Below, in pieces: positions 11,046 to 20,909 of a DNA stretch of 64,000 nt; within the stretch, counting starts at the first letter, position 1; each line of letters starts with the position of its first letter. The notes under the pieces were generated by a model that saw nothing but the letters and a program-made list of their open reading frames with translations, was not told where the DNA came from and did not search any database. The DNA is from Aulostomus chinensis (lineage: Eukaryota; Chordata; Actinopteri; Syngnathiformes; Aulostomidae). Location of the stretch: NCBI GenBank assembly GCA_037954235.1, contig JBBMOA010000021.1:22734625-22798624 (forward strand). Reading direction: 5' to 3'. Both the position numbers and the translations under genes were made by a program.

Positions 11046-11586
11046 TAAAATCGCCAGTTATTAATAATTATTGAGACATAGCATGAACCAGCTCTAAACC
11101 TAGTTATCCTTGATTAATTATGATACTATGGCATCTACAGCCACTGCCGGCATCTTCTAAAATATTTTTTTATTCATTATGAGTATTTGAAAACACCAAA
11201 AAATTATGGCCTCTATCATGCCTCTTTGAATGACTTTTGTATAGGAAAAAATTTGTGAGTATTGAGCGAACTATGATTCATTTAATGCGCTGAAACTTCA
11301 TCGCGCCGGTTAAACATCGGTGCAGAGTGAGGCGGATGACCAAGATGGCGGCCGCATTTCTCGACAGTGCCCATTCATGGTAGTGGCTGATGCGGGGTCT
11401 ACTCTTTATTATGTCTATGGGAAGAAAAGACAAAATTTTTGTGTTGATACATCTGAATGTGAGCGTCGATCCAGGCGTATGCAAGAATTTCTTGCGTAAA
11501 CCGCATTGATACAAGAGGCCCCTGTTGTACTACTGTGCTGTTCACCTCCCACAGTTTTAGTATTAAGTTTATATTAGTATATCCCA

Positions 11587-11785
11587 GATGACATTGGGTG
11601 AAAGGCGGGGTTCACCCTGGACGGGTCGCCAGTCCATCTCCATCAGGAGCAATTAAGGGTTCAGTATCTTGCTCAAGAATACTTGGACATGGTCATCAGG
11701 GGAAGACAGGATTGAACCAGCAGCGACCCTTTGATTGTTTAGATGGCCACTACATCAGAGGCATGCCACCTATATTAGTATATCT
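11587..11785 (-). repeat. tRNA-headed SINE, copy B
   Basis: Same family as 7640-7850 and 32087-32300. On the minus strand the head shows a B-box-like stretch (complement of GATTGAACCAGCAGCGACCC, near 11711-11730). The body contains CATCAGGAGCAATTAAGGGTT and the V-SINE-like GGGTTCACCCTGGACGGGTC. Confidence 0.7.
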
Positions 11786-11789
11786 CAGT

Positions 11790-12290
11790 GTTACAGTTCA
11801 GCACTAAGTTTATTCTTGTTTAGATGAAGCTCAAATGTCTACTGAAATGTCCTGCTTGCTGCTCCACCACTAACCTGAGATCCTGAGATGTTTGGTATCC
11901 ATCCTCATCCCTTACCTCTACTCCGTCTCTTATATTTCCAAAAGTGGTAAGGGTGTCATCATTTGCACATGCCAACTCCAAATAACTGATCAAGAATCTT
12001 GTTTGTGTCCCTCGGAGTTGATTCACAACCTTCAAATTCAGAAGATGTTATGTACAAAGCAGCTGTTGGTCAACAATCCTGACAAGTTCTGCTTATAAAT
12101 CAAGCTTCAACTTCAACTTTGTGCAAGCCCTGGCAAGCTGTTCATTTTTCTAATGCCCGTTGTCCCTCTCTCTAGTACCTCTTCTAAATCCTGTAATCAC
12201 ATACAGAGGGCCCTTGAGGTTACACTGCCACCAATGGAAGACCATTTGCTACCACATCACTAAAGACACTGACTTCTAATACTGTAATCT
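11790..12290. other. No gene seen
   Basis: A 71-codon minus-strand frame (11820-12035) shows no domain I recognise and no flanking gene structure. I see nothing else. Confidence 0.45.
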
Positions 12291-12292
12291 TG

Positions 12293-12345
12293 TTAGGGCC
12301 TGAGCCTGAAGGTACTTCAGGCGAAGACCCTATTATGTTTGCTCG
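12293..12345 (+). repeat. Hairpin-headed repeat terminus, isolated copy
   Basis: TTAGGGCCTGAGCCTGAAGG, then TACTTCAGGCGAAGACCCTA, then TTATGTTTGCTCG: the same terminus heads the tandem copies at 23.3 and 24.2 kb. GCCTGAA and TTCAGGC form a 7-bp stem around GGTAC. Only the head is present; unrelated sequence follows. Confidence 0.7.
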
Positions 12346-12349
12346 ACAC

Positions 12350-12940
12350 ATTCGTTTTTATCTCTCCCTCCACCAGGTTCAAGAGGACAGTCTGGCCTAA
12401 CTTTAGACTAGCAGGCGTCCTGTTGCAAAGCACAACATGGAGAGGCTCTGAGGAGATTTCTGTAGCACACTTGGACACAAAAAAAGGATTTTCCTGGCAT
12501 GCATGCGCTTTCCCAATAACTTCTTTACTCTGCAAACACAGAAACACAAACACATCAGTAGATCAGCTGCTTACTGAGATGCTGTCCGTTTAGTGAATGA
12601 AATATGAAATGTCAGTTTCTGCTATAATCTTCAAAATAAACCCAGTCCTAATATTCTGCACACTCACACAGTTTACATTCCAGCAAGCTACAGGTGGACA
12701 CACTGTTACTTTTCTGAGCTAATTAACGACGCCAGGTGGTGCATCATGCATCATATGAACTCCGGCAAAACTCTCATATTAACGTCCCACACAGTCCCTG
12801 CCATGCACACATCACTTATACATCTGTGTTGCTACTTTTATACATGTTTTCACTACTTTTGAAACACAAGGACATCAGTCGCTCAGCTGCTTACTGCATG
12901 CTGTCCGTTTAGTGAATGACAGAGCCGCCCACGCCCCGCC
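12350..12940. other. No gene; duplicated 30-bp segment
   Basis: The block CAGCTGCTTACTG..ATGCTGTCCGTTTAGTGAATGA occurs at about 12567-12600 and again at about 12887-12919. No coding sequence recognised. Confidence 0.55.
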
Positions 12941-12944
12941 CCTC

Positions 12945-13238
12945 AGGACCCCCAGCTGCCCAAAGTGCCTGTGTGAGCTCCACTCATTGACACTGCACCT
13001 TAAATTATTAAAGAAAATATTACAGGTGAGGCCAGAATAAATAAATCAGAATATTCATGGACAAAATAATAAACTCAAACCAACAAACTCAAACAAAGGA
13101 CCCCCAGCTGCCCAAAGTGCCTGTGTGAGCTCCACTCATTGACACTGCACCTTAAATTACTAAAGAAAATATTACAGGTGAGGCCAGAATAAATAAATCA
13201 GAATATTCATGGACAAAATAATAAACTCAAACCAGGAA
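12945..13238. repeat. Tandem duplication, 152-bp period
   Basis: The segment beginning AGGACCCCCAGCTGCCC at 12945 is repeated from 13097. By eye I see one substitution (TTATTAAAG against TTACTAAAG) before the copies diverge near 13237. The near identity implies a recent duplication. Non-coding. Confidence 0.9.
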
Positions 13239-13239
13239 A

Positions 13240-13700
13240 AATAAAAAGGAAAAATAATAAATGAGAATGGGGGTGCCCAGTCTCCATTAATGTACTCATT
13301 ACTAAGGGTCCCACATTTCACACTGTAATCTTTGAGTTGAGGTGTGTTACCAAGTTCTGGGTTGCCAGATAAATTTCTGCCCTCTGCATTTTTGTTGGTG
13401 TTGACTCTCTAGTTCCAGGTAAACACTCAAACTTCTACAAAGGGAACTGGAATTTTATACCTACAGGTGTCTGGACTGTGACTTTTCAGTCAGAGTGAGC
13501 TTCGGTGGTGTTGTACAGTATGTGCTTGCTGTACACGCCTTCATGTATTTGTGCACATGATGCTGTAAACCTCAGAACCTCTTCCCCATTAAAAACACTC
13601 TCTGGGTTAAAAATACTTAAGTCCAGGTCCATTTGTACAGGCAATAGGTGATGTAAAATCCTTTTTTCTTTTTTAAATCTATTATTGACTATGAGCATTT
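13240..13700. other. No gene seen
   Basis: AT-rich start followed by unique-looking sequence. No supportable gene. Confidence 0.5.
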
Positions 13701-13703
13701 CAT

Positions 13704-13921
13704 TGGCAAGGCAAGGCAATTTTATTTGTATAGCCCGTTTTCACAAACAGTTTGTCTCAAAGGGCTTTACATGGCATCATAACAACATCCTCTGCCCTTA
13801 GACCCTCACATCGACTGAGGAATCTCCATAGAAAACCCTTTTAACAGGGAAAAATCTGAGAAACCTCAGGGTGAGCAACAGAGGAGGGATCCCTCACCCA
13901 GGACGGATAGACGTGCAGTAG
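13704..13921 (-). repeat. L2/Maui LINE 3' end
   Basis: On the minus strand this matches the last 200 bp of the L2 copy ending at 38204: CTGGGTGAGGGATCCCTCCTC, GTTGCTCACCCTGAGGTTTC, AAAAGGGTTTTCTATGGAG, and a terminal AATAAAATTGCCTTGCCTTGC. It is a severely 5'-truncated insertion, the common outcome of LINE reverse transcription. Confidence 0.85.
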
Positions 13922-14252
13922 ATGTTGTTACGGACAAGAAAACAGTTTACAATACAAAATGTGGGAAACATGGAAATGTTAATAACAGTTGAAGAAGGAA
14001 GCTTCTGGAAGGGGAGGCAGGGAGAGCAAGCCAGCTTGATGGGGGACTGGATGACTGGATGGGATAAGAAAGGGGGGAATTGGAATTCACTCTTCTACTT
14101 ACTTAGTTTACATGCATTACTTCTTAACACGTGACACACATCAAGGCAAACAACCCTGATAGAAGCCAAAGGCCATACACAAAAAAAATGGTCTGATCCC
14201 ATCCTGAAATACATCCGCCTGAAAGATCTCCTTGTACTTTTTAACTAGGGAT
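13922..14252. other. No clear gene; possible pol-like scrap
   Basis: Between the L2 tail and the Gypsy LTR remnant. A minus-strand stretch near 14190-14250 (LVKKYKEIFQADVF) resembles the region ahead of RT in some Gypsy pol proteins, but it is too short to call. Confidence 0.35.
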
Positions 14253-14257
14253 GAGTA

Positions 14258-14345
14258 TGTGGCAGTGGTGGGATAGTTGCAACAACGCCACCTGGGGGCA
14301 GCTAGGCCCCAGGAAATTCTTAATAGTTCAAGGTCACGCAGAGTC
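14258..14345 (-). repeat. Gypsy 3' LTR remnant
   Basis: Matches the first 75 or so bases (plus coordinates) of the LTR at 17254, from TGTGGCAGTGGTGG to GTCA.GCAGAGTC, with a 14- to 15-bp extra GC-rich insert near 14300. The outer part survives; the rest of the LTR was lost in the internal deletion. Confidence 0.8.
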
Positions 14346-14381
14346 AAACAAAGCCCACAGGACAAGAGATGTGTGAAATAA

Positions 14382-15087
14382 TCAATTTGCTTTAAGACCC
14401 TCCTTCTGTAGCCGCCCAAGCACAATTTCCAGCCACTGGAGATGTTGCTCAACAGAGGAAGAGAAGACCACAATGTCATCAAGGTAGAGCAGCAGGGACA
14501 GACCCTGCTGGTCACCAAACATCCTCTGTATCAGCCGTTGGAAGATGCTTGGGGCATTGCATAACTCGAATGGCATGCAGTTGAATTCAAAAGAGGCAGA
14601 AAGGGGTGCAGAAAGCAGTCTTGGGTTGGTCCTGTTCAGAGACTGGAACTTGATTATAGCCACCGGCCAGATCAAGTGTGGAAAACCACCGAGCTCCTTA
14701 GAGTGCATCCAAACTCTCGTTGATGCGAGGCAAAGGAAAGGCATCCTTGTGGGTCTTACTGTTTAAGAGGCGATAATCAACGCACAAGCGCAAAGTTCCA
14801 TCTTTCTTCCGGACAAGGACGTTGGGAGATGCATAGGGGCTGCTGCTTTCTCTGATGACCTGGGACTCCAAAAGTTGATTAATGTGGGCCTTCACCGCCT
14901 CGTACTCTGACGGGGGAATGCACCAATTCCGCTGCCTAACTGGTACCTCATCCAACAGAGGGATCTCGTGGGACAGGAGATTGGTGCAGCCCAAGTCACC
15001 ATCATGAGCTGAAAAGACAGACTGATACTTATGGAGTAGGGACTTGACATCTGTCTGCTCCTGCTCAGTCAATAAGGGCAGCTCCAA
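14382..15087 (-). pseudogene. pol: Gypsy reverse transcriptase, frameshifted and truncated
   Basis: From 15087 the reading gives the RT N-terminus (RQRNWCIPPSEYEAV, KDGTLRLCVDYRLLN). A frame break near 14700-14740 leads to a second open piece with FEFNCMPFELCNAPSIFQ and the catalytic LLYLDDIVVFSS (about 14475-14500). The palm second metal-binding pair (DD) is therefore present. No RNase H or integrase follows because of the deletion into the LTR. The enzyme would copy genomic RNA into DNA in particles. Confidence 0.85.
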
Positions 15088-15234
15088 GGACTCTATTCGA
15101 CTCGGGACTTAAGGGGTGGCTGCCTGGGAGGAAATGGTTGCCAACACTGGTTCTGTCTCAGTCACTCCAGCTGGGAGGCTGACAACCTGGGCAGCACTCA
15201 GGGTGCCAAGGTCTTTCTGTGGGTACAAGACCAC

Positions 15235-15667
15235 CTATGTTGTCCCAACATTGACCACTGGGACATACACAGTGCCACAGTTGACCTTCAAAAGGCAAGG
15301 GGAGGCGAGGAGACCAGCCGGAAGACCGGTCTCTGAGGGCTCAAACAGTGCACCCTGACCAGAAAATTGTTGAGGGCAGGTGCTAGCAACCAGCTTCATC
15401 TGGCCTCCGGGGATCCGGACTACCTGCTTGCCCTGCACATGAACTGCCCCAGTGGAGCTCTCTGAACATTGAAAGGTAGCCTGATGAAATCTCTGTAAGG
15501 CGGCCACAATGGGATCCGGTGCCCGCAACATAACCGGAGAGTCGAAAAGTGAGGAGCCATACAACCCAAATAACTCTTTGTAGCATCGGAGGATCACGTT
15601 CATTCCCAGGATCCCAGGCACAGAAGACACAATGCCTGGGGGATCGTGGACAACAAGAATCCCGCAT
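15235..15667 (-). pseudogene. Gypsy protease-RT linker region
   Basis: Open pieces between protease and RT show VPGILGMNVILRCY and GTVYVPVVNVGTT, blocks found in the pol spacer of fish Gypsy elements. Frame changes separate this from both neighbours. No catalytic motif. Confidence 0.6.
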
Positions 15668-15697
15668 CAGGGCATCACCTTACCACAAAGCTTGACA

Positions 15698-16363
15698 TCA
15701 ACCAATGTATGGAATCGCCAGGCCATTGGCGGCTTGCAGCTGTAGCCAGTGACATGTGCGAAGGCGATCATGACCCCATGGTGTGAACTGCTGCAAGAAG
15801 AAGCATTCGGTGATGGTGGACACCATGGAACCAGTGTCCACCAAACATGACACAAGCACCCCTCCAATCAAAACATCAACATTAGGACAGGGAGCAATTA
15901 ACCCCACCACACAACCTTCTTGTGAGCCTATGGACTCCCCAAGTGAACTGTGGCTCAGCAGCTCAGCAGGCTTCAGTTTTCCACCCGAGGTGAAGCACAG
16001 GCCCGACCGCGGGGGGTTGGGGTCTGAGCCTGAGGTGGAATTAATACGCCTCCTTGGTGGAACTCTCTCGCTGTCACACTCGTGGGCAAAATGGCCTGAC
16101 TGCTGGCACCTTCTGCAGGTAAGTGGGCCATCATGGGGGCGCAGAACATGGGGGCGGGGGACCTGAAGAAAGGTTACCATCTGGGCCAGTTGGTCAAAGT
16201 GCTCCTGTTGGCACTTCAGCAGTTCCATTAAATCACTCAGGCCAGGCCCAGGTTGGGTGGTGTTGGACGGGCGCTGGTTGTAACACTGTACTGCAGGCCA
16301 TAAAAGGCTGGGAGCGAAGCACTGCTCCCCCGAGCGCCCCCTGGAAATTCTTCCCTCCCCCAC
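15698..16363 (-). pseudogene. Gypsy nucleocapsid zinc knuckle and aspartic protease
   Basis: The 221-codon minus-strand frame carries one CCHC zinc knuckle (CRRCQQSGHFAHEC, about 16075-16120) for RNA binding. It is followed by a retropepsin active-site motif (CLVDTGSMVSTI, about 15815-15850). The frame ends before the second half of the protease; the reading continues shifted into the linker region. The start at 16363 is only where the frame opens: an upstream break separates it from gag. Confidence 0.8.
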
Positions 16364-16364
16364 C

Positions 16365-17033
16365 TCATAGCCTTGCCACGTAGCTCCAACAAGGTGGCAC
16401 TGGGCTGACGGCGGACAAACTGCTAAGGCTCCCGTCGGAGAGAAGGGTCAAGAACGTGCTCGGTAAATTGATCCCGAAGAAGGACATCCGCGTTTCTATC
16501 CCATCGGACGCCCGCTGTCTGACCTGGGCCATTAAAGCGTGAAGGGCCAAGGAAAACTCATGCAATGTCTTATCCTCAAGCTGGTGACGAGAAAAAAAAT
16601 GCCTGTTGCAGGTGACATGGAATTGGGCGCGCCCATAAAGCTCCTGCAAGATAGCAAGGATTCGCTCCAGATCTCCTCGCTCAGCCACAGGGCGGAACTT
16701 AATCTCCTCTCTCGCTTCCCCTGCTAAGTGGTCAAAGATGAAAAGTGCTTGGTCGGCCACAGAGAGGTGGCAGACCCGCATGCACATTTGCACTTCCTCC
16801 ATCCACTCAGCAATACCAACACCACCCTTACCACTGAACACCGGGCAGTTGCGGTCCCTTGGCATGACCATTAGCCGCTCCGAAACTGCAGAGGGGACAC
16901 CTGAAGACATGGCAGAACCGGATGGAGCAGATGGTGCAGAGCTGACTGCATCCTGCTTCCTCCGGAGTCGCTCATTGTCCACCTTCAACTGTAGCACCAG
17001 CCCCCTGAGCTGCCACGCCTCCTCCTCCTCCAT
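16365..17033 (-). pseudogene. gag: Gypsy Gag (capsid region)
   Basis: The frame starts at an ATG at 17033 after the leader, with an N-terminal coiled-coil-prone segment (residues about 1-30: ERLRRKQ). A capsid-type retrotransposon gag domain follows: CPVFSGKGGVGIAEWMEE, ALFIFDHLAGEAREEIK and LYGRAQ at about residues 65-145. The last 40 residues (from about 16480) are out of family register, so a frameshift there separates gag from the zinc knuckle. Gag assembles the particle that packages the RNA. Confidence 0.8.
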
Positions 17034-17253
17034 GCTGAACCGAGGAACTGCAAAAAAACAAAACTAGAAAGTAGTGTGAATACTGGACGAGGCTGCTGCT
17101 TTGGCTCAATTAATCAAACAATCAAAACAAGCACTTGTAACACAACCAAAAAGCAAACAAAGGAGGAAGTTAAACTGTACAGACAACCCAAATAAACAAA
17201 CAAAAACACACGTCTCTGTCCTTTTACAGTGGGTCCTGCCAACAACGCCAGAA

Positions 17254-17441
17254 TGTGGCAGTGGTGGAATGATTGCAACAACGCCACCAGGAAATTCTTA
17301 ATAGTTCAAGGTCATGCAGAGTCGGGGGCGGAAGGCGGAAGAGGAAGAGAACAGATTGGCGGCCCCTATATATAGCCGCTATTACGGTGCAGTGATAGTT
17401 GGCACAGTGCCATGTAGTGGAAGGGAGGGGGACGTGCCACA
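17254..17441 (-). repeat. Gypsy 5' LTR
   Basis: 188 bp bounded by TGTGGCA and TGCCACA. On the minus strand a TATATATAG-type box lies near 17370-17378. The leader just inside (17220-17253) reads on the minus strand TTCTGGCGTTGTTGGCAGG, a possible primer-binding site region that I could not assign to a tRNA. Confidence 0.75.
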
Positions 17442-17945
17442 AGTACAAGTTCTATGGTCGAGACAAGCCTGAGTAACGTGAGTGAATCAGTAACAATGTG
17501 TTCTTATCTGTGCTCTGGGAGTTTTCTGAGGAGGGAAAGCCCTCAGTGTCTCACAGTGTTCTCTGATAGGCAGTTGGAATGTCAATCACACACATAGTCC
17601 CGCCCCCCACACAGCTGAGAAACGCAGCTCTCAGCAGCTACATCAGTCACACAGAAGATAGACCAGATTCCTTGTTGGCAAGTGCAGACACAACTTCTCT
17701 GTGTGCAGGATTCACTTCCCTCATGTTCAGGTTTTATTCTTCCATTGCTTCTGTCTGGAAAGTAACAACCAATCAGAGAGCTGAAGGTCATCAGACCTGG
17801 TGCCTAGATACAACTCACTCATGCTCCGCTTTCTTTGCCTCATCAGATCGCTTGTTACAGGTGGAGAGAAAAATAAATCAGGGGCTTTTATTAAAACAGC
17901 AGTGAGCAGGACATCATTGTCAGTTCATTTAAACTCAACCATCAT
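17442..17945. other. No gene seen
   Basis: Flank of the Gypsy element. A 108-codon plus frame at 17579-17905 has no recognisable domain. Confidence 0.45.
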
Positions 17946-17951
17946 ATGACC

Positions 17952-17958
17952 TGCAACT

Positions 17959-18024
<66 letters not shown>

Positions 18025-18045
18025 CTCTCTCTCTCTCTCTCTCAT
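17952..18045. repeat. (CA)n-(CT)n microsatellite
   Basis: About 70 bp of CA units followed by about 24 bp of CT units. Confidence 0.97.
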
Positions 18046-18089
18046 TTTTTATATCTTGAAACACTTCTGTGCTCAGGACAATGAGTAAT

Positions 18090-18225
18090 ACAGGGTGTAA
18101 TTTGTCTGACTGACCCTGAACCAGCATTCAGCTGCTCCACATCACCAGTCAGTCAGCATTGAGTCAGCAGCTGCAGCTCAATCTGAGAATGTTCTATAAA
18201 TGGTTCATTTAGTCTTCTGATCAAA
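18090..18225 (+). repeat. Dispersed repeat, copy 2 (partner at 7.86 kb)
   Basis: Same block order as 7855-7980: TGTAATTTGTCTGACTGACC, CTGCTCCACATCACCAG, CTCAATCTGAGAATGT, AGTCTTCTG. About 85% by eye; an extra CAGTCAGCATTGAGT unit is present here. Confidence 0.6.
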
Positions 18226-18250
18226 CACACTCATCTAAATCTTAATGTAA

Positions 18251-18600
18251 GACCACGGTGGTACAGTGGTCAGCATTGTGGCCTCAAAACAAGAAGGTTG
18301 TGGTTGGAGTGCCAGCTAGAGCATGGGGTCTTTCTGGGTGAGTCTCCATGTTCTCCCTGTTCCTGTGTGGGTTCTCTCCGGCGTCCTGCCACAGTCCAAA
18401 GTCATCAAGAGGGGATGAGGTTAATCCATACTTTAAATTGACCTTAAGTGTGGCTGTGAGAGCCAATGGTTGTCTATATGTTTTGGCCCTTTCATGGACT
18501 GGCAACCTGTCCAGGGTGAACTCCGCCTCTCGCCCGAAGGCTGCTGGGATAGGCTTCATCCCCCACCACCCTTAACAGGATAAGCAGTTGAAAATGGATA
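18251..18600 (+). repeat. V-SINE copy (plus strand, near full length)
   Basis: It begins ACCACGGTGGTACAGTGG (tRNA-like A-box region), with a decayed B-box near 18300. The V-SINE core follows (TCTCCATGTTCTCCCTGTTC, GTGGGTTCTCTCCGG, CCACAGTCCAAAG), then the 3' region GGACTGGCAACCTGTCCAGG and an A-rich end near 18590. This is the most complete of the three V-SINE copies. Confidence 0.8.
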
Positions 18601-18604
18601 GATA

Positions 18605-19510
18605 AATGTAGCAACTTCTGATCAATCCCTATTATTATTTTTAAACCAACTCAACAAATAGAATCCACTTCCAGTTTAAGTCTCACCCATTTTCGGGGCC
18701 AAACCCCTGGACAGGATAGGCAATATAGAAAATGAAGGACTGATGGATTCCCTCCAAGTACAGTTACTGATGCAGATCACTTAGGTGGTTGTGCAGATAC
18801 AGATATTGGTGTACTCAGTTAATCACTCAGTTACTCAGTTCCTGTACTCACTCATCCCTGCTATTTAGCAGCAATTTTTGAAGGACACTGACGACCAAAA
18901 CTATGGCTCAGCAATAGCACATGAAGGCTGTTAAACACAGTCATTCAGGGTGAAAGCCAATCTGACAATGCACCAGGAACTCAGGGGTTCCCTTTTTGGC
19001 TGTCAGGATGCTAATGATCCTCAGAGTTAGACCCACAAGGAGAGTCATCTGAAAAGCATTGACACACACAAGCAGCTGTGGGAAGAATGTGGATGTTTGA
19101 TACATTTAGAGCCTGTAGGGAACACTGCCGAGACAGGACCGGTCCAAATGGCAAAGGACAAAACAGTGCTGCCATTCTGTCGGCTGACAGACTGCCGCCA
19201 TGGTCTTCATGGGGCCACAATAGGCTGCATTTGCTCTGCAATATTTCATTGGGAAGGAACACTCAAGCCAATTGGCTTGACCAAATGTCAGCCAGAGTTT
19301 AGCCTTTTCGTGCAGATTTAAAACGTGAGTCATACCATCAACTGTAAATCAACTGACTGGTGAAATTAATCATTGTTAATTAGTCATTTCATTTGAACTT
19401 TTTCGTTGTTGTTCGCAAGTACATTCTTTGAGCATGATGAAAATACATGATTAATAAATCTTTGCAGCATTAAATCATCAACATTGTCTCGTTAGCATAT
19501 CACTGTTGAA
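18605..19510. other. No gene seen
   Basis: Unique-looking sequence without a supportable gene. Confidence 0.5.
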
Positions 19511-19512
19511 CC

Positions 19513-20144
19513 TTAAAGGTGCACTAAGGGTTGTTCCCTGATGTCACTTCCATGGACATTTGTTGTAAATACCCAACAAAAACAGAGCAAGCTTGCCACA
19601 TTGACATGGAAAGTGAATCTGTGCTGCTCTAACATCGCTAAGATGAGAGAGCAAACTCCAAATGTTCAGTGAGTAAATTTATATTCTAAGTCACAAATTA
19701 GTGGGTTATGAGTTACAGCTGATATTTCGAAAACCAGTTTTTGAGCTTATGTGAAAGAGACACTTCTAGTAGAATTTGTCCTTCCTGGATTTGATGCTAG
19801 CTAGGACCTATAGAGTAAGCTAGGAATAACAGACTATTATATTGAAAAAAGCCTCACGAGAGTCACAGCTACGACACTACTCAATCAACTCCGCTTATTC
19901 CCAAATGTATGCACGCGCACTGTCCTCCCATTCCCAACCATCTTGTCGGTGATTGGCTGGAATGTGGTTTGTTATGTTTATGTACAGATCCTGTGCACTC
20001 ATTGTTTGCTTGCCGTTTTGTGAGCCCTGCGTTGTCTCTTTCTTGTCTTTTTCATTGTGTATTCAGGGGCAGGCAGCTAGTGGATCAAGGGGACAAAAAT
20101 GAAATTGCGCTGAAACCATGCAACAAGGCTTAGTGCACCTTTAA
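19513..20144. mobile_element. TTAA-flanked non-autonomous DNA transposon
   Basis: The left end reads TTAAAGGTGCACTAAGGGTTG. The right end, read on the minus strand, is TTAAAGGTGCACTAAGCCTTG, so there is an inverted repeat of at least 16 bp. TTAA at 19513-19516 and 20141-20144 fits the fixed target of piggyBac and Kolobok elements. The roughly 620-bp interior has no transposase, so the element would depend on an enzyme supplied in trans. Confidence 0.75.
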
Positions 20145-20905
20145 CTTACACTGAAACCATTTTTGCACACTGAGCAAAGTACTAATATATAAATTTTACT
20201 TTTAGCTGAAGGTTCTTTTTTGTAATTGTTGTTGTTTGTTTCTTCGTTCATGGTCTCACCAGGAAGGACCGCTCCACCATGTCCTTTAGTGTTAAATGTT
20301 ATCCAGCATTAAATTGTCATGTGCAGTTGGTTTGGTATTTTCTCTGCACTCACCATGCAGGCACAAGACAATAACAATGCTGCTCTTAAGGAACACTTGG
20401 GAGGGATGTTCCATCCCTATTATTCTTTGGAGTGCAGGACTGCACTCTAGGATTAACAGTATACAAAGTGATGTAGAACTCACTCAAGTCTGCTTTGGCT
20501 TTTCCTTTTAAGAGCAATGCAGTTCATCCCTCACATTCATGCACTATCCTGAAAAAATTCTGTAATGCCGGTGTGCTCTACATGGTCATATTTTTCTGGT
20601 CCTGGTCTGAGCTCTGATCTAAGTTTCAAGTCATGGTTGAGGGTGAAGTCGCACCCAAATGTAGACCATCACCAGCACTAGTGGACGGGAAGTGAACAAT
20701 GAATGATTTGTAGAAAAAAAAGTGATATGAAAGAAGTTCAACATGTCCAGGGTATCGTCACCTAACAGATGATGGCCAACAAAATATGAGGGCTATAAAT
20801 TTATCTTCACCAATGAGCTTCTCCAGTTAACCTTGTGGTTTGGTTGGTGGGTTGTTCCTAACTCCTCGGGCCTGTCAGCAGGTTTAGAGGTTTAGCCGGG
20901 TAACG
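20145..20905. other. No gene seen
   Basis: No supportable gene between the TTAA element and the solo LTR. Confidence 0.5.
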
Positions 20906-20909
20906 TCAG

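Larger units (their letters stand above)
10262..11419 (+). mobile_element. Nested THAP-encoding DNA transposon
   Basis: The left end (10262 onwards) reads CCACAGACATAATAAGAGTAGAC and, at 10308-10331, GAGAAATACGGCCGCCATCTTGG. The same two blocks recur inverted at the right end (about 11337-11419), giving imperfect inverted termini of about 70-85 bp. Outside lie GGAAGAAT (10254-10261) and GGAAGAAA (11420-11427), a 7/8 direct repeat that reads as a target duplication. The interior encodes THAP-domain exons. An 8-bp duplication plus a THAP domain suits P-element-like transposons; Kolobok (TTAA) fits less well. The transposase catalytic domain is missing, so this is a deletion derivative. Confidence 0.65.
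8620..11522. mobile_element. PIF/Harbinger DNA transposon (interrupted)
   Basis: Diverged terminal inverted repeats begin GGGGCCACATGCATCAAT at 8620 and, on the minus strand, GGGGCCTCTTGTATCAAT from 11522. Matches continue inwards, with an ATGTATCAA block about 95-115 bp inside the left end and about 75 bp inside the right end. Between them lie a Myb-like gene on the plus strand and a HARBI1-type transposase on the minus strand, the two-gene arrangement typical of animal Harbingers. A THAP element sits inside at 10262-11419. I could not identify a 3-bp target duplication. Both genes are broken. Confidence 0.8.
14258..17441 (-). mobile_element. Ty3/Gypsy LTR retrotransposon, internally deleted
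   Basis: The element runs right to left: LTR (17254-17441), gag, nucleocapsid-protease, RT, then an LTR remnant (14258-14345). RNase H and integrase are gone, deleted between RT and the left LTR. The full LTR starts TGTGGCA and ends TGCCACA, and AGTA flanks both ends (14254-14257 and 17442-17445), supporting the boundaries and a 4-bp target duplication. All reading frames are broken. The same genome carries a distinct chromodomain Gypsy at 45.2 kb. Confidence 0.85.

Noticed and set aside
11820..12035. 71-codon minus-strand frame
   Set aside because: No recognisable domain or neighbouring exon; likely chance.
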